Shown here in pieces: positions 26,957 to 35,255 of a DNA stretch of 64,000 bases. The stretch comes from Maribacter sp. MJ134 (GTDB taxonomy: Bacteria > Bacteroidota > Bacteroidia > Flavobacteriales > Flavobacteriaceae), in the NCBI RefSeq assembly GCF_003970695.1, contig NZ_CP034570.1, positions 1,984,001 to 2,048,000 on the forward strand, read 5' to 3'. Every line of letters starts with the position of its first letter. The stretch's first letter is position 1. The position numbers were made by a program, and so were the translations under genes. The notes under the pieces are model-generated. The model did not search any database and was not told the origin of the DNA. It saw only the letters and a program-made list of their open reading frames with translations.

Positions 26957-29353
26957 CTATTCAATTCTATCTTGTTCATCCTGTAGTCCTGTTTTCCTTT
27001 TCCTAGCTTTTTTAATCTCGTCCCGACCAAAATCATATGTAATACCAAAAGCAACTTGTCTACTATCACTTCCGCCGCTACCATTGATAAACAAGTCCCC
27101 AAATTGGGTAGTTCCCTGCCATGGAATGGTATAAAGGATATCGTTAAAAGCCAGCCTAGCGGTTAACTTATCTTGAAAATATTTCTTTTGGAATGCCAAA
27201 TTCAAGGACCCGAGTGACTTTGTTTGATATGTGCCACCCCATACCGTAGGCGAACTATACCACCCTGAAAGTTCTATTCGCATTTCTTTTGGTAGTGAAA
27301 ACGTATTTTGTGCATATAGACTTAAAGTTTCCTGCCTTACGGGTAAAAATTCTGGACTATTGGCCTTATAATTACTAGTATAAGCGTTGAGACTTAAATA
27401 AACATCCCACCATTCCTTGATTTTTTTAGGATAGGATATCCCAAAATTTATGACTTCATTATCCGCCACGTTTCTTGTTGTTATAAAATTTCTACTACGC
27501 CCATCCGCAACGGTCACCTGAGCAAAAAAATCTGATACATAACTATAGCTTATAGACGTCGTAAGTCTGTAGTTAAAAGTGTGTGACAGTTTTAAATTAT
27601 CTGCATACTGTGGTTGTAAAAAAGGATTACCCTTTCGAAAAGAGAGCTCATCAATTACATATTCAAAAGGATTCAGAGACTGATAGTTAGGCCGTTGTAT
27701 TCTTCTACTATAGGTAACGGCGAATTGATTTTTTGGATTCATCTGATAGGTTAACCCTCCAGAAGGAAATAAGTTGGTATAGTTCCGCTCCACTCTTGCA
27801 TCTTCGTTCTGCGTTGAACTTAGTAAATTACCTTCAGAATATGTGTTCTCAACCCTTAAGCCCATTTGTAAATTCCATTTCGTCCATTTGTAGTTATAAT
27901 TAACGTAGACGGCATTTACATTTTCATTATACTTAAATTGATTGCTTTGGTCTACATTTAGAATACTCTGTCCGTCAATACGATTAAAAAAGTCAAATGT
28001 ATTGTCTGTCTTAACGCTAGCTAGCTTAAAACCAGCAGCTAATTTCCCTTTAAAGAGATTTTGCTCATAATCCATCATAAGAGTGATTATCGAAATCTCA
28101 ATTGGGGTATTTTGGCTGGTAATATTTTCACGTAGAACTTCAGTTTCACTACCATTAAAATATACATTAGGTTGTGTGGCGTCCCTATCGCTATTATATT
28201 TCCCGTAGTCAAAGTCTACATTGAAACTATGTCCGAGCGTGTCCGCATATTTATAATTGACATTGGCATTAATATTAGAAGAAGTGTTGGCACTTCTACT
28301 GTTGGCCACTAAAACGCTGTCATTAACTGTATTTCCAACGGGCCTAATAGGTGTTCTGGAATTGTTATCTACAAAACCATTATTAAAATTACCATTTACT
28401 AATAATCCAAAGGTACTTTTTGACGAAGCATAAAAATCATATCCCAGCTTTAGATTATTACTGTTACGGTCATAAATACTATTGGTGCGAGCATCGAACC
28501 TCGTTCCCGACTGGGTTCTAAGTAAATTAAGAAAATTGGTACTTTTTCCGAACCGGTTACTATAGGTACCATATAGATTGCCCTTCTTTTCCCGGATATT
28601 AAAATTGACACTGGAATTATAACGCGCAAAATCTCCAATGGTTACTCCTGCAGTAATTGTTCCATTGGTACCCAAGCTCTTATTTTTTTTGAGTTTAATA
28701 TTTATAATACCTGCATTCCCCGCGGCATCATATTTTGAAGAAGGTTGTGTAATAATTTCAATAGCTGAGATATCGGTTGCCTGTAAACTTTCTAAGTAGT
28801 TCATTAAATCTTCACCTTGTAGAATAGACAGTTTACCATCTATAAAAATCTGGACTCCAACCTTTCCCTCAACGATTATTCCACCGGAATTATCCATAAC
28901 GACACCTGGGGCTTTACGTAGCAGTTCAAAAGCACTGGTTCCAGTAGCATTAATGGTGTTCTCTACATTAAAAACGGTCTTATCTGCTAGGACCTGAACC
29001 ATTGGTTTTTCTGCCAATACAGTTACTTCATCTAAATTCTCGGCCGCGATTACCAATAAAATCTCATTCAGGTTTATCGATTTCCCCGTATAATTTACCT
29101 CCTTTTTAAAATCAGCAAATCCGAGATTGGTTATTTGTAGCAGGTATTTACCCGCTAATACTTCGTTGAACTTGAAAAGTCCTTTTTCATTGGTTATAGT
29201 AGCCTTGACCAAACTAGAATCTACGGGATTGTTTAAGGTTACCGCGGCAAAAGGAACTACCTCCCTTTCTTGAGACAAAACCTTTCCTGATAGGGTTTGG
29301 GAATTAATAACGAAAGGCAAAAGGAACGCTATACCAGCAATTAAAATTCTCAT
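26957..29353 (-). CDS. TonB-dependent-receptor-like protein with carboxypeptidase-like N-terminal domain
   Basis: The start at 29353 (MRILIAGIAFLL) gives a signal peptide and a 798-residue product; the open frame extends 13 residues upstream without signal character. Residues about 22-105 are a carboxypeptidase-D-like regulatory domain (LSGKVLSQEREVVPFAAVTL). A plug-like region with the family signature LRKAPGVVMD and QPSSKYDAAGNAGIINIKL follows, and then a large barrel (OMP_b-brl_3 type). This group differs from SusC: no SusD partner is present, and such proteins often sit near LytTR or sigma/anti-sigma regulators, as here. The ligand could be a peptide, metal complex or small molecule. Confidence 0.88.
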   Translation of the reverse strand: MRILIAGIAFLLPFVINSQTLSGKVLSQEREVVPFAAVTLNNPVDSSLVKATITNEKGLFKFNEVLAGKYLLQITNLGFADFKKEVNYTGKSINLNEILLVIAAENLDEVTVLAEKPMVQVLADKTVFNVENTINATGTSAFELLRKAPGVVMDNSGGIIVEGKVGVQIFIDGKLSILQGEDLMNYLESLQATDISAIEIITQPSSKYDAAGNAGIINIKLKKNKSLGTNGTITAGVTIGDFARYNSSVNFNIREKKGNLYGTYSNRFGKSTNFLNLLRTQSGTRFDARTNSIYDRNSNNLKLGYDFYASSKSTFGLLVNGNFNNGFVDNNSRTPIRPVGNTVNDSVLVANSRSANTSSNINANVNYKYADTLGHSFNVDFDYGKYNSDRDATQPNVYFNGSETEVLRENITSQNTPIEISIITLMMDYEQNLFKGKLAAGFKLASVKTDNTFDFFNRIDGQSILNVDQSNQFKYNENVNAVYVNYNYKWTKWNLQMGLRVENTYSEGNLLSSTQNEDARVERNYTNLFPSGGLTYQMNPKNQFAVTYSRRIQRPNYQSLNPFEYVIDELSFRKGNPFLQPQYADNLKLSHTFNYRLTTSISYSYVSDFFAQVTVADGRSRNFITTRNVADNEVINFGISYPKKIKEWWDVYLSLNAYTSNYKANSPEFLPVRQETLSLYAQNTFSLPKEMRIELSGWYSSPTVWGGTYQTKSLGSLNLAFQKKYFQDKLTARLAFNDILYTIPWQGTTQFGDLFINGSGGSDSRQVAFGITYDFGRDEIKKARKRKTGLQDEQDRIE

Positions 29354-29522
29354 GTTTACAAGATTTAAAAATTCGACGGGACGAAAATGCATTGTTCACT
29401 GCGTTCATGAAAACAGAAGTCGTTGGATGGCCTTATAACCTGCTCAATGGTCCCGGTCATTTGAACTCCCTATGGGTCGGTTCATCGGTTTTAAATTCCT
29501 CAAAAGAATCTAGAACTATACA

Positions 29523-29538
29523 TTTGATTCAAATCAAA
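29523..29538. promoter_or_regulatory. Inverted repeat just upstream of the LytSR operon
   Basis: TTTGATT-CA-AATCAAA is a perfect 7+7 palindrome centred ten bases before the ATG at 29549, in the divergent region between the TonB receptor gene and the secreted-protein/LytS/LytR operon. It could be an operator. LytTR proteins usually bind direct repeats, so another regulator is possible. Confidence 0.4.
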
Positions 29539-29548
29539 AACAAAAATT

Positions 29549-30142
29549 ATGAAGCCCATATTAATAATTCTCGCTTTTCTCATTTCTTATTTTTCCAATG
29601 CTCAAGACTACTTTTCCATAGTGGTAAAAAATAATCAGACTACTTATAATTATCCTGAAAATGCAGAGATTACCATAATCAACGCGTTGGGTGATTCAAC
29701 TTTGATAAAAAAAGATGAAGCCTTAACCTTAAAAGGCAACTATACCCTATCAATTGAGACTCCTTGGAATACCGAGGCAGAACTCATTACGAGTGATGGT
29801 GGAATACTTGAAATCTTCGCCCTCCCCGCAGAACGGAGAAATTATAAGTATAATGACCGTCCCTCTAAGATTACCCATTATAAAAGGGTTAAAAATGAAA
29901 ATAAACCAAGTTTAGAACGGAAGGAAATTGTATTGTCCAGCCATAAATCTGAACGTTATAATCTACTAGCCGTGTTTAGCAATGGCTTGGTTTTTAAATA
30001 TGATTATGGTAAAGTAAGAGCCTGGTTAGAGAACGAAGAAATTGAAGTTACAAATCACTATCTTGTTCAAACTCCGGATGGTACTTTAAAACTTAGTTTT
30101 AATCCTAGATACGGGGAATTCTGGTACGTTTTTGAAATTTAA
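29549..30142 (+). CDS. Hypothetical exported protein leading the LytSR operon
   Basis: The 197-residue product has a signal peptide with cleavage near SNAQDY. Its mature part is beta-rich (TTYNYPENAEITIINALGD, NYTLSIETPW, KLSFNPRYGEFWYVFEI). I do not recognise the family. It ends 17 bases before the LytS-type kinase gene, so the three genes should be cotranscribed. Being exported and made together with a membrane sensor, it may be a ligand, a sensor accessory or an envelope-stress reporter. That is inference from position only. Confidence 0.65.
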   Translation: MKPILIILAFLISYFSNAQDYFSIVVKNNQTTYNYPENAEITIINALGDSTLIKKDEALTLKGNYTLSIETPWNTEAELITSDGGILEIFALPAERRNYKYNDRPSKITHYKRVKNENKPSLERKEIVLSSHKSERYNLLAVFSNGLVFKYDYGKVRAWLENEEIEVTNHYLVQTPDGTLKLSFNPRYGEFWYVFEI

Positions 30143-30159
30143 TATTTATAATTCTAAAG

Positions 30160-31230
30160 ATGGATTCATTTAAACATAATGACAAAGCGGCACTTAAGAA
30201 AAAAGAGGTTTTTGCAGTTCTCCTATTCTACTTTCTTTTTGCATGGCTTTACAGAATCGTTTTATGGTATAATGGTAGGCGTTATGAAGATGGGGGATTT
30301 TGGGGGTGGTTAGACCTTAAAGGTTTTTGGTTGGCGTCTGGTCGTCAGTATGCTTTTTTACTTTTAGCTTCAATTCTGATTTGGTACTTAGGTTTCTATT
30401 TGCTCAGAAAAAAATCTCGTAATTGGCAAATGACCGCTGTGATTTTTTTAATACCCATTCTATCCTATTTAGTCCGGGAATTCAGATATATTATTATAGA
30501 CTCCCTTGGTGAGAATAGGTTAAGGGGAACAAGTACGGTCTGGGATTGGTACATTCCTTTATTATTCCTGTTCATTCAATTCGGTTGCTTTTTCGTTTAT
30601 AGGTATTTTTTGGAGAACGAACGCAAACTAAAATTGGAAGGGGAACTTCGCCAAGCAGCGCTCAAAAGTGAACTTGCGGCTATAAAAGCCCAATTAAACC
30701 CCCATTTCCTGTACAATGTCTTTAACACTATAAACGCATCTTTACCCCCAGAGAGCGAAAAAACGCGTAATATGATAGCGCAGTTATCTGACCTATTTCG
30801 GTATCAATTGAGGGCATCTAAAAAAGAATTGGTATCCTTGGGCGAAGAACTAGAATTTGTACAGAAATATCTAAACCTAGAAAAAGAACGCTTTCAAGAC
30901 CGACTTTATATTGATATAAAAGTTTCTCAAGATTTAATGCAAGAGAAAATTCCTCCGATGCTGTTGCAGCCTTTGGTGGAAAATTCTATAAAGCATGGTC
31001 TGTCTAGTCTTATAGAAGGAGGCACTATTTCAATATATATATTTAAAGAAAACGGCAAATTAAAATTTGAAATATCCGATACGGGTATTGGGGTAAAAGA
31101 CAAGAACGCGGTCTTCAATAAGGGCGTAGGTTTGACCAATACCGCACTTCGATTACAAAAAATGTATGAGAGTCAATTAGAGCTTGTAGATAATTCGCCC
31201 AATGGCTTAATTGTAAAATTTGCAATATGA
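30160..31230 (+). CDS. LytS-type sensor histidine kinase
   Basis: The 356-residue membrane kinase has four hydrophobic segments in residues about 15-150, a short coiled linker (FLENERKLKLEGELRQAALKS), then the His_kinase domain with phosphoacceptor His182 in NPHFLYNVFNT. A C-terminal HATPase follows, with LQPLVENSIKHG and DTGIGV...KGVGLTNT. It has no periplasmic sensor domain of size, so it probably senses membrane state or a partner protein. The response regulator start overlaps its stop (ATGA). It belongs to the LytS/YehU/BtsS group. Confidence 0.92.
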   Translation: MDSFKHNDKAALKKKEVFAVLLFYFLFAWLYRIVLWYNGRRYEDGGFWGWLDLKGFWLASGRQYAFLLLASILIWYLGFYLLRKKSRNWQMTAVIFLIPILSYLVREFRYIIIDSLGENRLRGTSTVWDWYIPLLFLFIQFGCFFVYRYFLENERKLKLEGELRQAALKSELAAIKAQLNPHFLYNVFNTINASLPPESEKTRNMIAQLSDLFRYQLRASKKELVSLGEELEFVQKYLNLEKERFQDRLYIDIKVSQDLMQEKIPPMLLQPLVENSIKHGLSSLIEGGTISIYIFKENGKLKFEISDTGIGVKDKNAVFNKGVGLTNTALRLQKMYESQLELVDNSPNGLIVKFAI

Positions 31231-31949
31231 AGAAGGTCTTAATAGCCGATGACGAAATAGCAGGGCGTAAACTGATTAAGGAATATTTAGAGGCCTTTCC
31301 AGAACTTGTGTTAATAAGTGAGGTTAATAACGGCGTAGATGCCGTTACAGAAATAAATCGTTTTAAACCAGATTTGGTCTTCTTGGATGTACAAATGCCC
31401 GGTAAAACAGGGTTTGAGGTATTATCTCATTTAGAAGAGATACCACAAATAATTTTTTCCACGGCTTATGACCAGTATGCATTACAGGCATTTGAAGTAC
31501 ATGCGGTAGATTATCTATTAAAACCCTATACCAAGGAACGTTTTAAAAAGGCAATTGAACGTTTGGAAACGAGCGATAAAAATGTTGGCGGTCTGGCTCA
31601 AAGCTTAATCATGGAAAAAGATGATTACCCAGAGCGGGTTTTAGTCCAATTAAATAAAAAATTAGTCACGATTGGCGTTTCAGATATTATTTGGGTTGAA
31701 GCTTATGGAGATTACTCTAAAATACATACTACCTCCTCTATTTTTTTGAGTAATTACGGTATTACTAATCTTCAGGAAAAACTAAATCCAAAATCCTTTA
31801 TGCGCGTTCATAGATCCTCAATAATAAACCTGAACAAGGTCAAGGAATTACACAGGTATGGAAAAAGCTATGACGTTACTATGGAAAACACTGATGTTGT
31901 TAGAGTAAGCCGTGGATATATGGATGACTTAAAAAAAATTATGTTTTAA
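31227..31949 (+). CDS. LytTR-family response regulator
   Basis: The 240-residue protein has a receiver domain (acidic pocket D8-D9-E10, phosphoacceptor D54 in FLDVQMPG, lysine in DYLLKPY) and a C-terminal LytTR DNA-binding domain from about residue 135. The latter includes IIWVEAYGDYSKIHT and FMRVHRSSIINLNKV. It should be phosphorylated by the kinase encoded just upstream. Likely targets are genes around it, including the outer-membrane paralogues. Its stop codon overlaps the stop of the convergent paralogue 2 gene by four bases. Confidence 0.93.
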   Translation: MKKVLIADDEIAGRKLIKEYLEAFPELVLISEVNNGVDAVTEINRFKPDLVFLDVQMPGKTGFEVLSHLEEIPQIIFSTAYDQYALQAFEVHAVDYLLKPYTKERFKKAIERLETSDKNVGGLAQSLIMEKDDYPERVLVQLNKKLVTIGVSDIIWVEAYGDYSKIHTTSSIFLSNYGITNLQEKLNPKSFMRVHRSSIINLNKVKELHRYGKSYDVTMENTDVVRVSRGYMDDLKKIMF

Positions 31950-32530
31950 TCGAATATGGGTTTAGTAGATTTACGCTTCGTAGCTACCCAACCAAACGTC
32001 ACGTTAAGCAGCGGTCCGTAACCGTTTGAAACTCCGTCACCACGATAATACCCAAAACCGAGTTCTGCGTTTACGTTGAATCCTTTTCTATTGGTACGCT
32101 GTACGCCATAAACCCCACCATAAAAGGCGATGGCAAAATCGCTTGGGGCATTTAGATTATCTGCGAGTTGTAAGGGTCCCCAAAACACACTGCGGGCCGC
32201 TGAAATATAATCTGCAGAGTTTCCGGTAGTATTCTTATTTACGTCCAGGCGATTTTCAAAATTAAGATAGTACCGCAGTCGGGTGTGCCAGGCAAAACCG
32301 AAGGTATATCCCTCTGAATAATACGCTAAAGCAGGGTTGAAACTAGTGGAAACACTGACGTTTTTAAATAATCCCAGTTCGTAACGAATACCAGGACCAA
32401 AAATATTGAACGTAAACTGATGTCGTTCCAGATTGACGATACCAAAACCCTTCTCGTTCGTCTGCGCTTGGACTTTACCAGAATAGGCGAATAGAAAAAA
32501 GAGGCATAAAGGAAGTATTTTTTTGAACAT
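31946..32530 (-). CDS. Small outer-membrane beta-barrel protein, paralogue 2 of 3
   Basis: The start at 32530 (MFKKILPLCLFFLF) gives a signal peptide with cleavage near VQAQTN; the open frame continues 13 residues upstream without signal character. The 194-residue product shares the series HQFTFNIFGPGIRYE, RYYLNFENR, GNSADYIS, YGVQRTNRKGFN and FGWV with the other two paralogues. It should be an outer-membrane barrel of unknown function. It converges on the LytTR gene and overlaps its last four bases, so transcription of the two can interfere. Confidence 0.75.
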   Translation of the reverse strand: MFKKILPLCLFFLFAYSGKVQAQTNEKGFGIVNLERHQFTFNIFGPGIRYELGLFKNVSVSTSFNPALAYYSEGYTFGFAWHTRLRYYLNFENRLDVNKNTTGNSADYISAARSVFWGPLQLADNLNAPSDFAIAFYGGVYGVQRTNRKGFNVNAELGFGYYRGDGVSNGYGPLLNVTFGWVATKRKSTKPIFD

Positions 32531-32826
32531 AGGAGGTTGTTTGGTCACTAAAGCTAATGAGTTAACCAAAAGCTACCCTAAGTTTTAATGAAACTTTATG
32601 AAAACAAATTCAAAAATCAAATACAAATACAAATGTCAAACACAAGTGCAAGTTTCAAAATCAATTGCAACACTACTATTGTGACATCGAGCATCTAACA
32701 TCTTGCATCAATTTGACCGCTTATTTCATGTTGCCAACTCGTAAAGACGTTTTAGGAATGACCAACCCTTAACATAAAACTCCTGCTACCCCGCTACCCT
32801 CTAAAAACTACCCGCTACCAACTAAC
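32531..32826. other. Low-complexity intergenic region between paralogues 2 and 3
   Basis: The stretch holds loose, decayed short repeats: CAAATACAAATACAAATGTCAAACACAAGTG-like units near 32610-32650 (runs of CAAAT/CAAG), and ACCCGCTACC-type words near 32780-32820. No open frame, hairpin or promoter box was recognised. The repeats look like slippage products. Confidence 0.5.
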
Positions 32827-33393
32827 TTATCGACCCACGCACCAACGTTTTTCACTGAAAATCCATCCGATTCCTACGTTCACCACAGGATAAATGGCGC
32901 CCTCAAAATTGCCAAGGTAATAAGCGGCCCCAGCGTCAAAAGAAAAATTAAATCCGGAGTTATAACTACGTTGAATACCCGTTACAACTCCGGCATATCC
33001 AAAAGCACCTTTAACCACTTCATCATTGATAGTACGGGTATCTGGAAAAAATGCAGCAACAGCTGGCGCAATATAGTTGGCAGAATTCCCATAAATCGTT
33101 CTTCTGTTTCGCTGGCGTGCTTCAAAATTATAATAGTAGCGGTATTGCGCAGCGACCGCCGGAAAAAAACCGAATTCTTTATACACATCCGGAAGCAGCG
33201 GGTCCAACGCTACTTGCAGACCGGCCTTAATGTCCAGGGTAGTATTAACGCCAAGTGCCATTTCGTACTCCAAACCCGGGTTTAAAAGATTTACCTTGAA
33301 CTGGCGTAACTCACAATTTTTACCAAACTGTGCCATTGCCTGGGCAGCAGTTAAGAGCAGTAGTAAATTGAGCAGTATGCGTTGCGGTATCAT
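32827..33393 (-). CDS. Small outer-membrane beta-barrel protein, paralogue 3 of 3
   Basis: Translation from 33393 (MIPQRILLNLLLLL) gives a signal peptide with cleavage near AMAQFG and a 188-residue protein; the frame extends 13 residues upstream but without signal features. It shares LRQFKVNLLNPGLEYEM, RYYYNFEAR, GNSANYIA, TGIQRSYNSGFNFS and IGWIF with the two other paralogues, of which it looks closest to paralogue 1. It is divergent from kdsA with an 88-base gap that contains the kdsA promoter box. Confidence 0.75.
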   Translation of the reverse strand: MIPQRILLNLLLLLTAAQAMAQFGKNCELRQFKVNLLNPGLEYEMALGVNTTLDIKAGLQVALDPLLPDVYKEFGFFPAVAAQYRYYYNFEARQRNRRTIYGNSANYIAPAVAAFFPDTRTINDEVVKGAFGYAGVVTGIQRSYNSGFNFSFDAGAAYYLGNFEGAIYPVVNVGIGWIFSEKRWCVGR

Positions 33394-33452
33394 TTGTAGA
33401 TTTGGGTTTATCACAATAGTACCTTTATACAACAGAAAGCAGCTTAAAATAG

Positions 33453-33460
33453 TATCTTTG
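33453..33460 (+). promoter_or_regulatory. kdsA promoter -7 box
   Basis: TATCTTTG matches TAnnTTTG exactly and lies 21 bases before the kdsA ATG. No convincing -33 TTTG was found upstream. Confidence 0.65.
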
Positions 33461-33481
33461 TTCTATTAAATTAAAGCCAAA

Positions 33482-34300
33482 ATGAACCTGTCTCTAATAC
33501 CCCAACTTAAACATACCGATTCAAAGAATTTTTTTCTTCTCTGCGGACCTTGTGCCATTGAAGGTGAGGATATGGCATTACGCATTGCGGAGCATGTGGT
33601 TACCATCACTTATAAACTACATATTCCGTATGTTTTTAAGGGTAGTTTTAAAAAAGCCAATCGCAGTAGGCTAGACTCGTTTACGGGTATCGGTGATGAA
33701 AAAGCACTTAAAATATTACGCAAGGTTTCCGAAACCTTTAATGTCCCGACCGTAACCGATATCCATACCGAACAAGATGCGGCCATGGCGGCGGAATATG
33801 TAGATGTACTGCAGATTCCTGCATTCTTGGCACGGCAGACGGACCTAGTGGTGGCCGCGGCGAAAACGGAAAAAACCGTAAATATCAAAAAAGGACAGTT
33901 TATGAGTCCGGAAAGTATGAAACATGCCGTGACCAAAGTAACGGAAACGGGCAACCAACAGGCTATTATTACAGATCGTGGTACCATGTTCGGGTATCAA
34001 GATATGGTGGTAGATTTTAGGGGCGTACCGACCATGAAGCAATATGCACCCGTAGTTTTAGACGTAACCCATTCCCTACAACAACCCAACCAATCCTCTG
34101 GAGTAACGGGCGGAAGACCGGCGCTTATAGGAACCATGGCAAGGGCAGGTATTGCCGCTGGTGTAGACGGACTTTTTATTGAAACCCATTTTGACCCTGC
34201 AAACGCAAAAAGTGATGGCGCTAATATGTTGGATTTAAGTTTGCTAGAGAAATTATTAACCGATTTAGTGGCCATAAGGGGGGTAATGAATACCCTTTAG
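33482..34300 (+). CDS. kdsA: 3-deoxy-8-phosphooctulonate (KDO-8-P) synthase
   Basis: The 272-residue cytoplasmic enzyme condenses phosphoenolpyruvate with arabinose 5-phosphate to give KDO 8-phosphate, the first dedicated step to the KDO of lipopolysaccharide. Family marks are CGPCAIEGED near residue 20, FKGSFKKANRS, IPAFLARQTDL, SPESMKHAV and VTGGRPALIG. Its length is normal. It stands alone with its own promoter and converges on a DUF1801 gene ten bases away. Confidence 0.97.
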   Translation: MNLSLIPQLKHTDSKNFFLLCGPCAIEGEDMALRIAEHVVTITYKLHIPYVFKGSFKKANRSRLDSFTGIGDEKALKILRKVSETFNVPTVTDIHTEQDAAMAAEYVDVLQIPAFLARQTDLVVAAAKTEKTVNIKKGQFMSPESMKHAVTKVTETGNQQAIITDRGTMFGYQDMVVDFRGVPTMKQYAPVVLDVTHSLQQPNQSSGVTGGRPALIGTMARAGIAAGVDGLFIETHFDPANAKSDGANMLDLSLLEKLLTDLVAIRGVMNTL

Positions 34301-34310
34301 AGAAGAATTT

Positions 34311-34682
34311 TTACTTTTTTTTATAAAAACCTTTCATTCTTAGGCTATAGGCTTCTTGCAGGACGGCAATTAAAAGTTCATTATCTATTTCCTCTAGCGA
34401 ACGGTATCTTAAAGAACGAACTACTTTGCGGTTATCGGAGACTAATTGGTCTAGGTACTTGGTAAAATGTGCCGAATTCCAAAAACCTACATCTACATAA
34501 CCTTTTTTTACCACCGCATTGAGAAAGCAAATGGGCGAACCCTCGCAATAGAAACAAGGAATGTTCCATTTAAACTTTAACTGAACATCAGGAATCATGC
34601 GCTCGATAGTAGATTGTAGGTATAGCAATATACTTTGGTAAGGTTCTGTTTGATTTAAAATGTAAGCTTCGGCAGGATTCAT
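34311..34682 (-). CDS. DUF1801 (YdhG-like) protein
   Basis: The 123-residue cytoplasmic protein belongs to the DUF1801/YdhG-like fold. It has an N-terminal PYQSILLYLQSTIERMIP helix, a KFKWNIPCFYCEGSPICFLNA strand region and GYVDVGFWN. No enzymatic activity is established for the family. It follows kdsA in convergent orientation, with no hairpin visible in the 10-base gap. The C-terminus is lysine-rich (GFYKKK). Confidence 0.8.
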   Translation of the reverse strand: MNPAEAYILNQTEPYQSILLYLQSTIERMIPDVQLKFKWNIPCFYCEGSPICFLNAVVKKGYVDVGFWNSAHFTKYLDQLVSDNRKVVRSLRYRSLEEIDNELLIAVLQEAYSLRMKGFYKKK

Positions 34683-34746
34683 TTGTGAAATTTATCTAAC
34701 TACAATTTACAAGTTTTTGCATAAATGGAGTTATAAAAATGCATCA

Positions 34747-34893
34747 GTCAAATCGAGTGAATTTTCTGGGCGGTCACTGAGCGGAGTCCAAGTGAACGAA
34801 GAAAATTAGTTCCCGACGCTTCGGGAGAGAAGCTAACCGTGTACCAAAGCGTTCTCGATACTATTTGCTTGTCAGCAGATCACTCGAACTGAC
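34747..34893. repeat. MITE-like element, copy 1 of 3
   Basis: This is a 147-base unit that begins GTCAAATCGAGTGA and ends TCACTCGAACTGAC, which are imperfect inverted ends. The interior contains GGTCACTGAGCGGAGTCCAAG and GTTCCCGACGCTTCGGGAGAG, and it can fold into hairpins. The 3' quarter differs from the other two copies. No open frame is inside. It is likely non-autonomous mobile DNA or a REP-like unit. Confidence 0.75.
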
Positions 34894-34910
34894 AAAAAGA
34901 AAAACGAGAC

Positions 34911-35057
34911 GTCACTTCGAGTGAATTTTCTGGGTGGTCACTGAGCAGAGTCGAAGTGAACGAAGAAAATTAGTTCCCGACGCTTCGGGAGAGAAGCTAA
35001 CCGTGTACCAAAGCGTTCTCGATACAAAGTCTCTTTCAGGACTTCACTCGAACTGAC
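34911..35057. repeat. MITE-like element, copy 2 of 3
   Basis: This 147-base unit in the same orientation as copy 1 runs from GTCACTTCGAGTGA to TCACTCGAACTGAC, whose outer 14 bases are inverted with one mismatch. The first 110 bases are nearly identical to copy 1, while the last 40 match copy 3. Confidence 0.8.
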
Positions 35058-35084
35058 GGTTCATGCCTAAATCAAAAACACTTT

Positions 35085-35217
35085 GTCACTTCGAGTGAAT
35101 TTTCTGGGCGGTCACTGAGCGGAGTCGAAGTGAACGAAAAAAATTAATATCGAAAAGCAAACGTGTTTCTTAAAGTTCTTTATACAAAGTCTCTTTCAGG
35201 ACTTCACTCGAACTGAC
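35085..35217. repeat. MITE-like element, copy 3 of 3
   Basis: This 133-base unit has the same ends as copy 2 but a diverged, shorter middle: the CCGACGCTTCGGGAGAG hairpin is lost. Spacers between copies are 17 and 27 bases. The spacers after copies 2 and 3 share ATCAAAAACACT, which suggests duplication of element plus flank. Confidence 0.8.
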
Positions 35218-35255
35218 AGTACGTACCTAAATCAAAAACACTCATAGAAACTTAC

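Noticed and set aside
33610-33987. 125-residue minus-strand frame inside kdsA
   Set aside because: It lies wholly inside a conserved gene and is a shadow of its codon use.
34747-35217. Tandem repeats as a possible CRISPR array
   Set aside because: Units are far too long, have inverted ends and near-adjacent copies, and there are no cas genes.
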